64,000 bases of DNA from Tilletiaria anomala UBC 951 (GCF_000711695.1 NW_013546959.1:41793-105792), one strand, 5' to 3'; shown: positions 1-12,799, counted from the first letter of the stretch. Made by a program: numbers and translations. Notes: generated from the sequence alone by a model not told the origin.

Positions 1-488
1 CCCGGTCCCTGGGTTGTTTGTCGAGGACGTCGAAGAATGGATTTCGAAAGCGACAGGATGAAGGGTTATATGCTTCGCAGGCGAAACTGCGCAACGAGGG
101 GAGTCGCCGATCGAAGAAGATGACGTTCCTCGCTTATGTAATATCCTTTCTGGCAGGGGAAGATGAGGGTTGACACCTCACCGTCAGTTAAACGCTGGAG
201 GAGGGGACATGCTCCACCTCATGGCTTCTGCTCGTCGCCATGCATACTAGACAACAGTCTGCATCACCTGCTGCGAAGCTGAACAACACGCTGAACGCAC
301 AGCGGGAGGTTGACCAGCAGTGATCGACCCAAAAGAGCTTCGCCCTGCCTCATCTCGACCATGGCCAGGCGACCCCGCCAGGCCTTGCGTTCCCTCGACT
401 TTCCCAGCGGGCACGCAGCGGGCGTGTTGTGAGCGGCACTGTCCAAAGCAGGCTTGACCCCTTTGTCATCATCAGGCAACACGCCCCA
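1..488. other. Upstream region of the Spo7-like gene, no gene seen
   Basis: The open frames here are short and match nothing I recognise. A donor-like GTAAGA at 505, just inside the chosen coding start, leaves room for a 5' leader intron or a different first exon, so the 5' end of the next gene is uncertain. Confidence 0.4.
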
Positions 489-2657
489 ATGGCATTTCAA
501 GCTGGTAAGATGACATGGAGATCAGGCGCAGCAGCAGGTGGAAGGGCCACCACAGGAGGCACAGCAGGCCGGAATGGCCACCTCGTCGAGTCGAGCGTGC
601 CGCTCGCTGATGCACAGACCTTCAGGGACCTCCTCATCTTCGAAGAAAGGCTCAAGCAAAGCGCTACAAGGCTGCAGAAGAGGAAAAAGAAGTACGAGAG
701 TGAGCGTTCGGTTGCATCCGGCGACGAGGCTGTTGGACGCAAGCTGCTGGCTGCAGGCTGTGAAGGCTGATGCATCACTCTTCCTCGCTTCTCAAGCTCT
801 GCTCGCACTCAGTTGCGGGGCGATCGCCTTTCTCAGCTATCATGTCGCGATCGACAAGCCAGAGATTCTAATATTCCATCGAATCAACATCGCTTTGCTA
901 CTCTTTTTCTGCACCAACGTCTTCCTTTTCTTTGCATCAGGCATGTACGCCGATCGCATTGTTGCTGCCAACAAGTGAGTCATGGATCCTTTTTCCCGCT
1001 ACTTCCGGTCCCAGAATCCTCACTGAAGGATCTGGACACTGCTTTGTGCTCTTGAAGGTTCGTCCCGCAAGCCAACCGCTCGCTGAGAAATTTCAACATG
1101 TACCTCAACACTCGAACGACACCACGGCGAGGCATATTCGCACGCATCTTCCTGCCATTCTTGAAGCCTCCGCTGGCACGACGGTCCAACCCACCTTCGC
1201 GCAGTGGCTCGCCGCACACGTCACCCAGCAAGGAGCTGTTTGGGCTTGTGCTAGATGGCAGTAGTAATAATAGCAGCAGTGAAAAGAGGCAACCGCTCGC
1301 CCCACAGCAATCTGATAGGCCGGTGACCCACAGCATCACTCCTTCACTGGGCGCAAAGAACGGCAGAAACCTGTCACAGGCGAGCAGCATCGCGCGGCGC
1401 AACGCCATCAGCGCGATCCCACCGGCTGCCAACCCGCGCGGCGAGCTCATCTTCAACTCGAAAGTTTCCCCAGCTTTCCGCGAGGGCTACGAGCGCTATC
1501 GATCTGCATTCGAGCGTAGGCGCTCCGAAAAGCTCGAAGCGAAGCGCAGGAGTGGATGGCGTTGGTGGTTGTACACCGGCGCCGGATGGGGCTGGTGGGT
1601 CAAGGAGATTTGGAAGCCGCCCGAGGCGGAGCCACACTCACATTCGCACCTACATGCGCACGGGCACCACGCGCAAGGACACCACGCGCATGCGCACGGA
1701 CATGGGCACAGCGACGAGCCGTACCAGCCATCGCGCCGCACGCGTGTGACGAGTGGTGTTCTATCGCACGGCTCTACACAAGGAGGGACGCATGCACGCA
1801 CCACCAGAGGGCGCAGCGGCACGGCCGGCAGCACGGCGAGCAATGCAAGCTTACCTGAGGGGATCGGCGGCAGTGCGCTGGCCGAATGCAACGGTAACAG
1901 AGGCATTGATCAAAGCGGGATTGTCAGTAATAGTAACATTCCACAGATGACACCTTCACGGCGCCGCAGGGCAGGGCCTGATTCGGCGACACGCCACAGC
2001 AAGCGCCTGGACTCGCTTTCCAACTCTGGCCCCAGCGCCCAATCTAGCTCCACTTACCCAGAAGGCTCCCGCGCCAGCGCAGCACTGCAGCGATCAACAG
2101 GACCTACGCGCCATACCTACGAAACGATGACAAGCGTCATCATTCCTTCCGCGCCGATCGGCACTCGCTCGCGGCGTTCTAAGGAAGCTTCCAGCGCCGC
2201 CAGCGGTACTGCCGCCGGCGACCGTAGCGAGCGTGGCAGAGACGCCACGCCTTCACCCGTAGCGGCATCCTATGCGGGAGGCACACCGCTTTCGCTGTCC
2301 CCTACACCTTCTATTTCCGAGAGGAGCATCCGCAGAGACGGCGACGGCGTTGGCGAAGGCGGTGGTTGCAGCGATGGTGGCGATGCCGCAGCTGATACGG
2401 ACGCTGCTGCGGTGGTAGCGATGGCCGAATATCGGTCCGATCTAGTCGGAACACTGCGAGAGCCGGAGCCAGAGCCAGAGGCGCATGCAGCAGATGTAGA
2501 TGAGTCGCCGCCCATGTCGAATGCTTCCAGTCCCGCAACGTTGCGCTCGCCTGCAGGAGCACCTTCAGCAACGGAAGATGCATCTGTATCACAGGCCACC
2601 GAATCGTTTGCGGAACGGGGCTGGGTGAACGTCGTCACGGCGCAGAGACTTGCTTAG
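489..2657 (+). CDS. SPO7: Spo7-like regulatory subunit of the Nem1-Spo7 lipin phosphatase
   Basis: Exons 489-699, 797-974 and 1058-2657 (introns GTGAGC...AAG and GTGAGT...AAG) give 662 residues in frame. In the family, Spo7 binds the Nem1 phosphatase in the nuclear/ER membrane, and the pair dephosphorylates the Pah1 lipin, controlling phospholipid versus triacylglycerol synthesis and nuclear shape. The sequence shows the family layout: the motif TFRDLLIFEERLKQ, a basic stretch, two hydrophobic segments encoded by exon 2 (the second with FLFFASGMYADRIV), then FVPQANRSLRNFNMYL at the start of exon 3, and later FREGYERYRSAFERRRSEK. The tail is unusually long: yeast Spo7 is about 260 residues. 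It is Ser/Pro-rich with a histidine-rich tract. Start choice: 489 is the first ATG in frame; 510 is an alternative. The first splice junction was chosen because it alone joins the conserved parts in frame. Confidence 0.8.
1632..1713 (+). repeat. Histidine-rich tract encoded in the Spo7-like gene
   Basis: Alternating His codons (CAC) with Ser, Ala, Gly and Gln codons encode a run of HSH, HAHGHH and HAHGHGH units in exon 3, just after a Trp-rich segment (WRWWLYTGAGWGWW). His-rich low-complexity tracts can bind metal or act as flexible linkers. No function is shown here. Confidence 0.6.
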
Positions 2658-2741
2658 TGCGAAGAGGTACTAAGATCCTGCTGTATCATAGCCAACAGAA
2701 ATAGTCGAATACGTTACTCTCAACAATATAGTTGCAAGCCC

Positions 2742-2747
2742 AATAAA
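2742..2747 (+). terminator. Possible polyadenylation signal after the Spo7-like gene
   Basis: AATAAA lies 85 nt past the Spo7-like stop codon, inside the 149-nt space shared with the convergent transcription-factor gene. Fungal poly(A) signals are loose, so this is only suggestive. Confidence 0.35.
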
Positions 2748-2806
2748 TAGTCTATGTGCAATGCTACATCAATTTGCAACGACAGAGCAAGTCACCATCG
2801 CTATCT

Positions 2807-5800
2807 TTACTGCCTGCAGTTGCTACTCCGGGTCTTGATCGCGAGCAGGGCTCGCGAAAGAGCCGTGACATTTTCCTCTGCGGGATGCTGCGCCGCGACG
2901 TACTCGCTCGACTGTGCTGCGCTGTGGATGCTGATTTGGTAGCTATATGCGTGCACCAGCCGCTCGACGACTGTAACGATCTCTGGGATGGGCAAAAGGT
3001 ACAGAGCGAGGAAGCCACGTCCGGATTTGATCAGGTTCAATCTCTTTAATTTGGGGTTGCGAGCGAATGAGCGGTCAGATGGAAGGAGCACTCACTGCGC
3101 GATTCCGAAGCGAGCAAAAAGCGCCACTTCCGCTGCACGAGTAGGAGCAGCAGACCACCAGCATGTCCAATCATCTGACCAAAGTGAGCAAGACAGATCC
3201 AGGTCAGTTCCGTTCTAGGTTGAATGCCCCAAGGGAGATGCCGAAAGTAGAACTCACAAAGTGATAGAAAGCAGGCAGATACGCGAGCCTGCTCGTCCAT
3301 GCGACGATATCGTCCAACAGCAAGTCGCAAGCAACAAGTGCGCTCATCTTTGCATCCGTCAGCAACTTGCTTTGCGCCGTTTCCAATTTTGACGCTCCTA
3401 CCGCGCCGCTTTGACCAATTAAATGTGGCGAGATTGTGTACTCGAGGGCGAGCGAGCCGAGGAAGGCGCGTGACAGATGGAAGCATATCGTCACATCAGC
3501 TGCAATCGCGCTCGAAGAAGATAGGTCTGATCAATAGAGGCGCACTATCAGCCACAAAATCGAAGCAGAAATGAAGCGCGGACAGGTCTTCTGGGTAGCT
3601 CACCGTCTAACAAGCCAGCTTCTAAGCGCCAACGCTCCAAGTCGTGGAACCACCCATCCCATTCCGCGACCAACATATCCGCCGAAGCGATCCACCCTTC
3701 CAACCGACTAGCGGCATGCACTCGTGGTTCTCCAGACGCGATGCGACTGCGCAGATCCATGCACAAGTCTTGTGCGCGTGTCAGAATGTGCGCCAGCTCC
3801 GTGTGCGCCAGCAATTGCCGATCGGCCGGCGGTAGCTCGTATTCGAACACCTTGCCTTCAGCTACTGATTCGGCTTTAGTCCGGGTCTCGTCCAAGCGAT
3901 CGCCCCCCTCCCTCTCCCTCATCAACGCACGCCGGAGCTCGGACATGTACTCTTTGGCATCCTCACGCTCTAGCAAGCCCTTTCGCTCGTTGATCAAGCA
4001 GGAATGCGCCTCGGACACATACGCCATGAGCCATACTCTGAGTCTATCCGCCTCGTCAATGTTGCGAAATGGCGGCAAAATGCTGAGGGCCTCTCCTAGT
4101 GTCGCCTCGTTCCTTCTCGAAAAGAGCCGAAGATAAGCCAGCGTCCACCACCTCGCAACGCGCGACATCTGCCATCCTAACTCGCCGCCAATCCAGCTGG
4201 CGAACACACAGGCACCCGTGATCTCCTCTACACCGATGCCCATCTCTGGATCGAGCTCCTGGTCGACCGCAAGGGAAGCAGCCTCTTCCGGCTTGACAGC
4301 TGAGATCATGTAAGCCTTGAGCCCCTCAAAGTACTTTGCAGCGCTAGAGTTGTGGAGCGAGGCGACGCCGAGAATGCTCGCGATGATCACTGGGGTCATG
4401 TTCTCGGAAGCGGGAAAAGTTGGGAAACCGAAACAGTGCGGGAAGTGATGGTTCGCGAAACTATGCGTCAAAGGTAGGCATATGCCATAAGTCTCGCAGT
4501 ACGGCATCCCTGCAGTCCAGCTTTTCACAGAAAACCCCCACTCACAATATGAACAGTTGCCTGGCCCTTTCCAGCGGCACAAGGCCCATGCTGACGGCAT
4601 TCAGTCTCGGATCATCCCTCCCAACGTGCTCGGCGGGCCTGGCATAGTTCTCCCATGCCTTCCCGCCAATAATCCAGCGCGTGGACGTGAGCGATGAGAC
4701 ACGCTCAGGTGTCTCGCTCTTTAAAACTTGCGCCAGCGTGTAGGACGGCTCGATGAACACCCTCGGTTCGTGAGCAGCAGCGCCTGCCGCAGACGCTGAG
4801 GCAGATGTAGCTGACGCTGAGGAAGGGCGGTGCGCAATTGTATCTGCCCCTGCACCAGCACCAGCACTAGCGTTCTGCTTCGAAGGAGCCGAGTCCGAGC
4901 GCTGATGAAGGTGCATGACAGGCCTGACATTGATAGGTACCGCTATCGACGCGCTGCCGCTACTCCTCTCTAGCACTTTCGATTCCACGGCAGAAATACC
5001 ATCGTGGTGGGAAAGACCATCTGACGAAGCGCCGCCTGCGGAATTCGTCTTTCCATGCGATAAGCCATCGCTAGCAGGTGGCGCGCCCATCTCTCCCGCC
5101 CCTCCCGCAACGGGGGGAGCAGTCCCAGAGTGATTGGAACTCGCACCTGGGAGTTGCGTTGCCATGATGCCGGCGCCGACGATGGGGGGCTGTCGCAGCG
5201 GCATTGCGGCCGGCAGAGATGCTGCGCCAGAAGCCGCTCCTGGCGGCGGTACTGCACCTGTGTGATTGATTTCCTGACTCAAACTCACGACGCGGTGGTT
5301 GGCTGCGTGTATGCCCAGTGCGGAAGAGAGCGTCGTTATTGGCCCAATTTGTGAGAGATGTGTGTAGGGAGGGAGCGGCGCTTCTTCTGCCGCTACACTG
5401 AAGTTGAGGGCATGTGGGGAAGCAGAAGATGGGTAACCCATTGCTGCGAGATGATAGGCCCCGGCCGAGCGGCCCGGGTCATGTGAACCCGAGTCTTGAA
5501 AGGAATGTCCTGCAGCATTTTGGGGGTGATGAGGCCAATACATACCCGCTTGGTGGCCGATCGGAGCTTGCGCCGCATGGCCCAGATGCACCCCCGGAAT
5601 AGTATGCGATGGAGCCATGCCGACCACCATGCCCGTACCTTGCTGCTGCGACAGCAAACCCTCGACTGCGTCAGTCAGTCTACCGAGCATGACATCCGTC
5701 TTGTCTCTCCAATTCTCATCATCACTTCGCAAGCGGAACTTGCACAATTGCTTCATCACTTTGCAACGCTCGCAGGGAGGCTTCGAGTCGACATTAACGC

Positions 5801-6536
5801 ATCGGGTCTTTGCACGTCGACAATTGACGCAGGCTTTTTGAACTTTGTTCGTCGCGTTGCCAGAGCCAGAGGAAGGGTTGGTTCGAGCAGAGGCAGAGCG
5901 CTGCTGCTGCTGTTCGTGCGAACGGGACTGTTTCTTTTGCTGCTGCCGTTGTTGCAGGGAGAGTTCTTCCTCCTCCTCGCTTGCACCACTTTCGTCCTCA
6001 CTTTCGTAGCTCATGCCCCCCGTCGCACCCATCTGCCCAGATGCGGTAGTAGTACTGTGCGGTAGCAATACCGATTGCTGTGCTGCTATTGCCGAACCAT
6101 TGTGCCAGTACCTTCCGGCTCCTGTGCTCGGTGCTGAATTTACAGGCGAGCAGCGCCGGAAAATGGCAGATGCTGGGAATTTGTACGACTGCTGTTGCTG
6201 CTCTCCTTCACCTCTGGGCGCTGGGTCACCTGCGCTGCCGCCGGCATCGCTGGTATGTCTGCTCCAGCCCCGATCGTCAGACCGATGACGCTTACCGAGC
6301 GCGATATGCTGCTGCTCAGGCGACGCCGAAGGCGTAACATAGGCATGCGCAGAGACAGTGGTGGAATGAGAAGCAGTGGAATGCTGGTGGTATAGTGCTT
6401 GTGCATCTTGCTGTTGCTGGTATTGCTGCTGCAGATGGTGCACTGGGCGCGGCAGACCGTTCCCGCTGCCATTTCTGGTCGATGCGCCTTTTAATGTTGC
6501 AGCGAGAGCTATATCTTCTTCATTGCGGTACGCCAT
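2807..6536 (-). CDS. Zn2Cys6 fungal-specific transcription factor
   Basis: Reverse-strand exons 6536-4546, 4460-3604, 3499-3258, 3174-3096 and 2982-2807 give 1114 residues; every junction keeps frame. A long Gln/Ser-rich N-terminus leads to a binuclear zinc cluster with Cys236, 239, 246, 255, 258 and 265 (CX2CX6CX8CX2CX6C), starting at KACVNCRRAKTRC. After a disordered stretch, the second half has the features of the fungal transcription factor regulatory domain: ARQLFIFFANHHFPHCFGF, then IIASILGVASLHN. Such proteins bind CGG-type sites as dimers and control metabolic or drug-response genes; the target cannot be told from sequence. The C-terminal splice is chosen so that ASESR joins KIVTVVERLVHAYSYQ using a strong pyrimidine-rich acceptor. 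Confidence 0.85.
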
Positions 6537-9500
6537 GGTGGTGATTGCAAGGCAGAGCAGGCGAAGCTTTCGGCCAGCGAACGGAGAGATGAAAGATAGG
6601 CAGCCGGAACAGAGATCGGGGCACGTTTTGCAGACCCTTGAAGGATCTACACCCGTGAAGCAAGGTTTATATTTGGAGTGAGAGGTGAGTGACGGACCTC
6701 ATTATGCTGGCGATCTGGCTCGCTTCTTGAGCGATCGACTTTGCAGCTCCGGTGTGCGCGTTAACGTTGACGGGGTTGCACGAACTCGGGGGAGCCGCAC
6801 TCTGAAAAAGCGGCGCTGCGCCTGTTCAAATGTTGGAAGACCAATGCGGACGGGCGGGTGCGAAAGTCTTCGCCGTCCTGTTTCTCGACTTTCGATGCCC
6901 CAAGGCGTGAACATTGGTGTGCACAATTGTAACCTTGGACGGTAGGACGGGAGGTCGGGAGGTCGGGACCTCTAGACGAGTTACGGTCAACAACGGACAT
7001 ACTTGCTGGTTGTTAGTTTACGCACCATGTAGGTTTGCGTGGAGCGAGTCCGATGGTTTTTGGAAAAGGCTTCAGCCCCGTTCCTCTCAAACTCGTTGGT
7101 GGCTCCTCAGAATGTGTGCCCCATTTGGTCACTTTCAACTGCCCGGCCTTAACCTTGTACAAGACGTACATCGCTTATTCGGCCTTTGCACATTATCACA
7201 ACCCTTTTCTGCACGCGTGCTATTTGGACGGCTTGGCAAGATCTTCTCGGACAATATGGCACTGATGCCAGTATTATTGACTATACGTCATGTTCATTGA
7301 TCGCAATGCTGCACATCTGCCAAGCTCCAGCGTTCAACAGGGATTCAAGGATCGATATTAGCACATGTTTGGGCCGTGGATGCTCATTGAAGTCATGGCA
7401 GAGGCTCATAGGCTTTACTGATCAACTTGTTCAGAGGCATCTATTTGGATTCAGATGCATCGAACTGAAGCAGGAGTTGAGCCTCATCTAATTAATACAT
7501 TTAGCCTCAAGGAAAACTATCGTTACTCACATTGATTATATACTCTCTGAGAGCACAGTTCCTTCATCTTGGCAAGAATAGTGATTCCGCAAGTGTGTCC
7601 ACCTCTTTGATTGGACAGCCGATATTAGCCATCAGGCTCCAGGACGAAATCCAAACAGTGATCATTTTGGCTTCCTGGCCACACGGTTGATGCAGGATTG
7701 CATCTACTCAATCACGGCGAAAGGAGGTGCATGGTGCATCGGATTGAAATAAGCCAAGGTTCATCATTGGATTCGATCATTGAAAGCGCCCAGTACCCCC
7801 CGCGGAAAGTCATGTGCATTGACATCAAATCACCTTACGCACTTGCCAAAAAATATTGCTTCTACGGTTCAAACACGGTCACCGAAGGGCCAAAATGTGA
7901 ACATGGACGCAAAAGTAATGTGATTCAAGGGATCTCACTGCGGTTACAGGCAGCAACTCCTTGTGGCCATCGCTTCTGTCGTGCCTTCCGGTCCTCAGAT
8001 GTGACTTGTGTCTTTCTCCTTCGAAACTCGTCCCCCAAAACGATCAGGTCTTCACAAAGCCACGCTCCACGACCGCACAGGGTCATGAGCTCTCGTATTC
8101 CGATGGAAAATTTGGGACGACGGTGCCACAGACAACCTCGTTCGAGCCCATTGGTTCGAGCTCTTGCCGCGTCTGCTATAGCTCTTGCGCCCATGTGACC
8201 GCCTCAGTCCAACTTTCACGGACCTGCCCGAGTGCGCTGGCAAGCGCAGTGTTACGGCATAAGCTGATGGCAAGGCTGTCAGATTGCTTTTTGAAGGAGT
8301 GGGAACAGAAGCTGCGCGTTACTGGCGCTAAGGCGCACTCCTGTAGACTACTTCCGTTGTACTATCGCATTCGCCTACAGCTGGTTCCGTCTACGGTTCT
8401 CTGGAGCTCTTCATCTTCGTCTCCTTCGTGGTTCCGGCTACCCCCAGAGCCTCAAGCCTTCCACTGCAAAGGCTGGCTACATGATGTGCTGGGGCGGTGT
8501 GTGCGAGGATGGGAGAGAGCACTCTATTGAAGACACAATATTACCGTTGCGGAGCAGAAGTTGGATGAGAGCGATGCTGGTGTTGACGCCGCAACAGACG
8601 CGCCACGCCTGAAGATTGCGGTTAGCCGTGATGAAAACTATCCTTGTCACCATGTGTCGTCAGAATATACGATTTTATACACCACCTTCGTTTCGCATGA
8701 TTGTAATGCTTCGTCAGTGGCCGCATTTGCCCAAAGCTGGGTCTTTTCGATTCATATCACGCGCTCGCTCTCGTCGCTGGTGTTTGGGTGCGAGCTACCC
8801 GAATTCCGCCGCTCTTTTCGCAGCATATTCCTCCTCCCATGCTCCAACGCTGTGCAGAAATAAAATTGTGGGTTTGGGAGCTGCAAAGTGAGCAGTCATT
8901 CCCCACTTCTTCTCTGTAGTGGCACAATTTGTGTGATAATCTTGTAGTATGTCTTCATTGACGCCGAAGCAGCGGCAGCGCGGACGCGCGAGCTAACGAA
9001 GTGAAATATGGCAAAGCACATTGAGGCAGCACATTTGATAGACAAATATCGAACGCCATCGAAGGTTCTACAGCAAGGAACAAGCTGCGGGCGCTGCAGG
9101 TGAAAGCCAACATCTTGTGGATATATGAAGGAGAGCACTCAGCGCCCAGACTTCGTATAGCTTCGAGATCAACAAGAGGTCAGAGCATCCTATCTTGATC
9201 GTCATGAGCCATTCCTTCACAATATATATATCGTTTCTGGCATCACCAATAGCCATACGAAAATGATCGGTGAAGCGGTGAACGGTGAGCAACCAGATCA
9301 GGCCAGGCCCGGTCGTCAAGCGCAAGGCGTCACAGCAAGCGAAATTGCAGGAGTTCCTCGCTCCACGCTCGCATCACAGCTTCATGCCGTCATGTCTCAT
9401 ATAGCCTGGCTGAGTCCCGGAGCATGTGAAGTGCGAAGGAAGATCTTTGCTTGGGGGGCCTCAACCGGCCCCATTTAAACAGGGGCGGAGGGTAGACTCT

Positions 9501-10915
9501 TCGCACGAAGCGCGTCAAGTCTCGCTTCCGACGAGAGAGTACCATACTCCGTGCTCGACACAAGTATTCAAGACGCCACAACCAGCTGCAACATGCCGGG
9601 TACATGTCGATGAGCGACACAATGCAGTTAGAGACAATGCTGACTCAGCACTTAAAACATTACACTCTATATCTCCTGTGTTCCCACCCAACATGGACCT
9701 ACCCGTACCCTCCCCTCGCTGGCCCACATGACGAGTAAAGGGTCAGTCCTTCTCTTCCGACACCTCAGTCCGTGCCTCAGGATTATTTCACAATCTCGGC
9801 ACGTAGCGCGAGCTTCGTATTGATCGTCCTTTGAATAGCATTACTGCCGACAGAGTTAGAAAAGCCGCCTTTGAAACAGGGACGTCAGGAAGATATATGG
9901 GTAGCACAGGGTAATTTACATATTCCACGGCTGAATCGACTTAACAGATTTGCAAAATCGCCTCACTGCGGAAATCTTCGTCCGTAATGTCCTCGAGTCC
10001 GCTTTTGAGCAGGAGCTCCACCTGCTCCTCTCTCCCGTCGTCCTCGACCTTTCTAAACTCCGCATCAGAGCATTAACCAGCTGCGTGAGCGGCGCTCGTG
10101 TCAAGAACAGACTGTGGAAACAGGAAGGACCTCATGTGTTGGTGCTTGAATGGAGGATTGGAGAGTAGCTTGCTTGGTATCATGCGCGATGCAATCGTCG
10201 AGGATGCCACTGTTCTTTTCGCCTCGACTTGTTCGATCACGCAAATGAGTGATCACAAAGAGATGGACCAGGGGAACTCTGGGGAAGTAAGGAAATGATC
10301 ATAAGCAGCTATCACGAAGGCTCTGCTCTCAGTCCCTACTGCCAGTTGCATAGGGTAAAATGTGAGATGAAGGAACTGGGATATTGAAGATAGGCAGAAG
10401 AATACTTCCACATCTTACGGAGGTTAGCTGCTCGAGTGGACCAGAGGCCTAGACGGCTGAAACTCAGCAATCCATCGTGGGTACGCCACCAATTGACTTG
10501 TGCGATACAAGCCGTGCAAAAATAATAAGTGTTGCTTGTTGTGCAATGGCTGTTAATGGCCCTATGAAAAATTGGACCGACTTGTCACTTGCCGTTTGTT
10601 CCGAAGGGTTTTCGCGGCCGAGGGTTTTGGCTGCCGGCCGAGAGTTTTGGCTGCTGGCCGAGAAGAATGTTTTAGGCACACATTCAATATATGCACACAT
10701 TTAAATCTCGAATCTCGACCTCGCTCCAGTCCCCCCGTACTTGTCTGCATGAGCACCCGGGGTGCTCAGTTGGCTCCTGTTACCTTCCATGTGAAGCTCA
10801 TGCGAGGGAGTAGCGTAGTGCCAGGAGTTAGCACGCGTTGGCGTCCCATCGATTGAAATGTTAACTTGGTCAACTGTGTCAAGCGGTTGACTCCGTGCAC
10901 AGGCTTCCGATACTT
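6537..10915. other. Gene-poor stretch of about 4.4 kb, no recognisable gene
   Basis: All frames are short and broken. None shows a domain, transmembrane pattern or splice-compatible chain I can recognise, and the base composition looks more AT-rich than the flanks. I see no terminal inverted repeats, long terminal repeats or transposase/reverse-transcriptase motifs. The left edge is the promoter side of the zinc-cluster factor; the right edge is the 3' end of the PCI-protein gene. It could be old decayed sequence, long regulatory DNA, or host an RNA gene I cannot see. Confidence 0.5.
10616..10665. repeat. Short tandem repeat, 20-nt unit
   Basis: Two adjacent near-identical 20-nt units begin GGCCGAG and contain GTTTTGGCTGC (10616-10635 and 10636-10655), followed by a partial third unit (GGCCGAGAAG). 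It lies in the gene-poor block near the end of the PCI-protein gene. No coding frame depends on it. Confidence 0.7.
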
Positions 10916-12799
10916 TTATTCATCCCTGGGATATACACTGTTCATAGGGACGAGCCCCATCCTCTCTCCCTTTTGGAAGACGATGAGCGCCTTTGAATGC
11001 AAAATGTATGCCTTGACATACCCCTGCGCAATCAGGCTTGCCACGATGCTCTCGACATCGACTAGCGTCAGCTCGGGATCCTGCCACGCGGCGCGCGCCA
11101 GAATGAGCAGATCGGAGAGCGGCAGCGTGGGGGATGCGGCGGCCGCCGAGTCAGTGCTGCGGGTACGATAAATCAATAACCTGCGTGTTGGTCCACGTTG
11201 AAACATCAGCTGTCAGCGTGTTTCTCACATTTAGAGGTTTTAGGGCTAGTGCGCCTTGCCACTCACGCTTGCCGCACCAAGCATCGCCACGTTCCCACCT
11301 GCAGCTTTTCGCTCAAGAGCAAAAAGAGGCCGTGTTTCCTGAACCACTCTCGGTTCTGCTCGAGCGCCTGCAGAAGCCCTGCGCCGTTGCCTTTGCGCAT
11401 TGCTTGCATCAACGGGCCGAAGATGGCCCACAGCCCGAGCTCGATGAGGATGATGGGCGATGGAAAGATGCCCAATACCAGGGCGGTCGCGGTGAGCGAG
11501 ATGGTGATGCGGCTGGGGTCGTTCGATTGAAGGAAAAGGTCAGATCCAGAAAATGTATGCGACAAGCACAAGCTGATGCTCCACTCACCGCAGATTTTTG
11601 AGATGGCGGACGTTGCAGTGGTCGAAAGCCCATCTCAATTCCTTGTATGCCTGCACAAAAGACCAAAGTCAGCGTCTCACGGAGAACGAACTGTTCCCGT
11701 GCGTGGATCCTCACAAGTCTTATTCGGTGTTGGCTAAGCCGGAGTCTCCCGACAAAGAAATGATATGTGACGCGCTCAGCGACATCGTATGCCTCTTCCC
11801 CAGGCAACCCTTCCGCTGAGCCGCTCTTGACGACTGTCGCCTTCTCCGCCGAATCTGCAAATTGGGCATTCAGTTTGAACGCGTTCTCTACACTGCCAAG
11901 AACAGTCGAGCAAAGGCGAATGTTGTTCAGCTTGAAGTAGGCTTTGAAAGATGTATTTGCGAGCCATAGAGCTGCGCGCCGCTTTGTGTGCGCGCACGGT
12001 TGTGATGCACGGTCGTTTCCAGCAACTCCAGCAGATTTTGACAGACGACTTGCTGCATCCGTCACCTTGGGAAAGGTTGAGGATAGTGTGTAGGCGTCGA
12101 CCTGAAGTTCATGAGTCGGTATCACGCATCCGAACATCATCAGCCGCAAGGCTAACGCCGCTATCGGGGAGGTAGGAGGCTTCTACTGACCTCGATTGCA
12201 AGATCAAGCAAAAAGATTCCAACCATCTTCAAGGTCTCGGCGAACCAGCAAGCATCAGGCTGCTGAAAGACGAACGCAGCCTTTGCATAGACCTGTGCCC
12301 ACGCGTCATACGCCTTCTCGCAGTCTTCTGCATCCTGCGGTCTTACCTTGCTTCCATTCGCTGAGCCTTTCCCCCTCCCTGCCTGTCGCGAGGCAGCGGC
12401 ATTTCTTGCGCGCAGAACTGGAAGAGGGTTGCTGAGGAGGAATGCATGGGTGAGGCGCGCTTGTTGCAGCTCTCCCAGAAAGGACGCAAAGCGATCGTTG
12501 AGCCAGTCGGCTGCGTTGTGCTCGATCTCCGTGATTGATGGGAACTGTGGGTATGAACTACAAGTCACACATCAAACGGTCACCTCGATGCTCTCCCCAG
12601 TTACGCTCACATTTGTGCCCTGTTTGGAAATAGCCTCCCATTTTGGCCCCACCTGGAACCCAAGGCTATTCGCCAGGTTGCGCGCCGCATGCACATTGCC
12701 ACGATCGCGCCACGCAGCGTCGCCTAGTTGGCGGATTTGCTTGTACCATGCCAGATGCGTGAGAGCAGTTGGAGAAGCGCTACCAGTCGGCACAGCCAT
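10916..12799 (-). CDS. CSN12: PCI-domain protein of the Csn12/PCID2 (Thp1) family
   Basis: Reverse-strand exons 12799-12611, 12544-12191, 12101-11715, 11650-11589, 11512-11267 and 11180-10916 give 500 residues in frame. Members bind nucleic acid as part of TREX-2-type complexes or associate with the COP9 signalosome and splicing factors. The family signature is clear after splicing: YHFFVGRLRLSQHRIRLAYK, AFDHCN, LVLGIFPSP, then LMQAMRKGNGAGLLQALEQN and WFRKHGLFLLLSEKLQ. It ends with a winged-helix-like block containing DVESIVASLIAQGYVKAYI. The 62-nt fourth exon is confirmed because it supplies the conserved AF.HC segment. Which of Csn12 or PCID2 it truly matches cannot be decided here. The start at 12799 is the first ATG in the exon-1 frame. 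Confidence 0.82.

Noticed and set aside
700-756. Alternative first intron ending at CTGCAG in the Spo7-like gene
   Set aside because: It does not keep the frame; the acceptor at 796 restores frame and the Spo7 pattern.
3040-3095. Shorter fourth intron of the zinc-cluster factor (acceptor AAAGAG)
   Set aside because: It needs a weaker donor and acceptor; the CCCATCCCAG acceptor at 2983 keeps frame with the GTGAGT donor.
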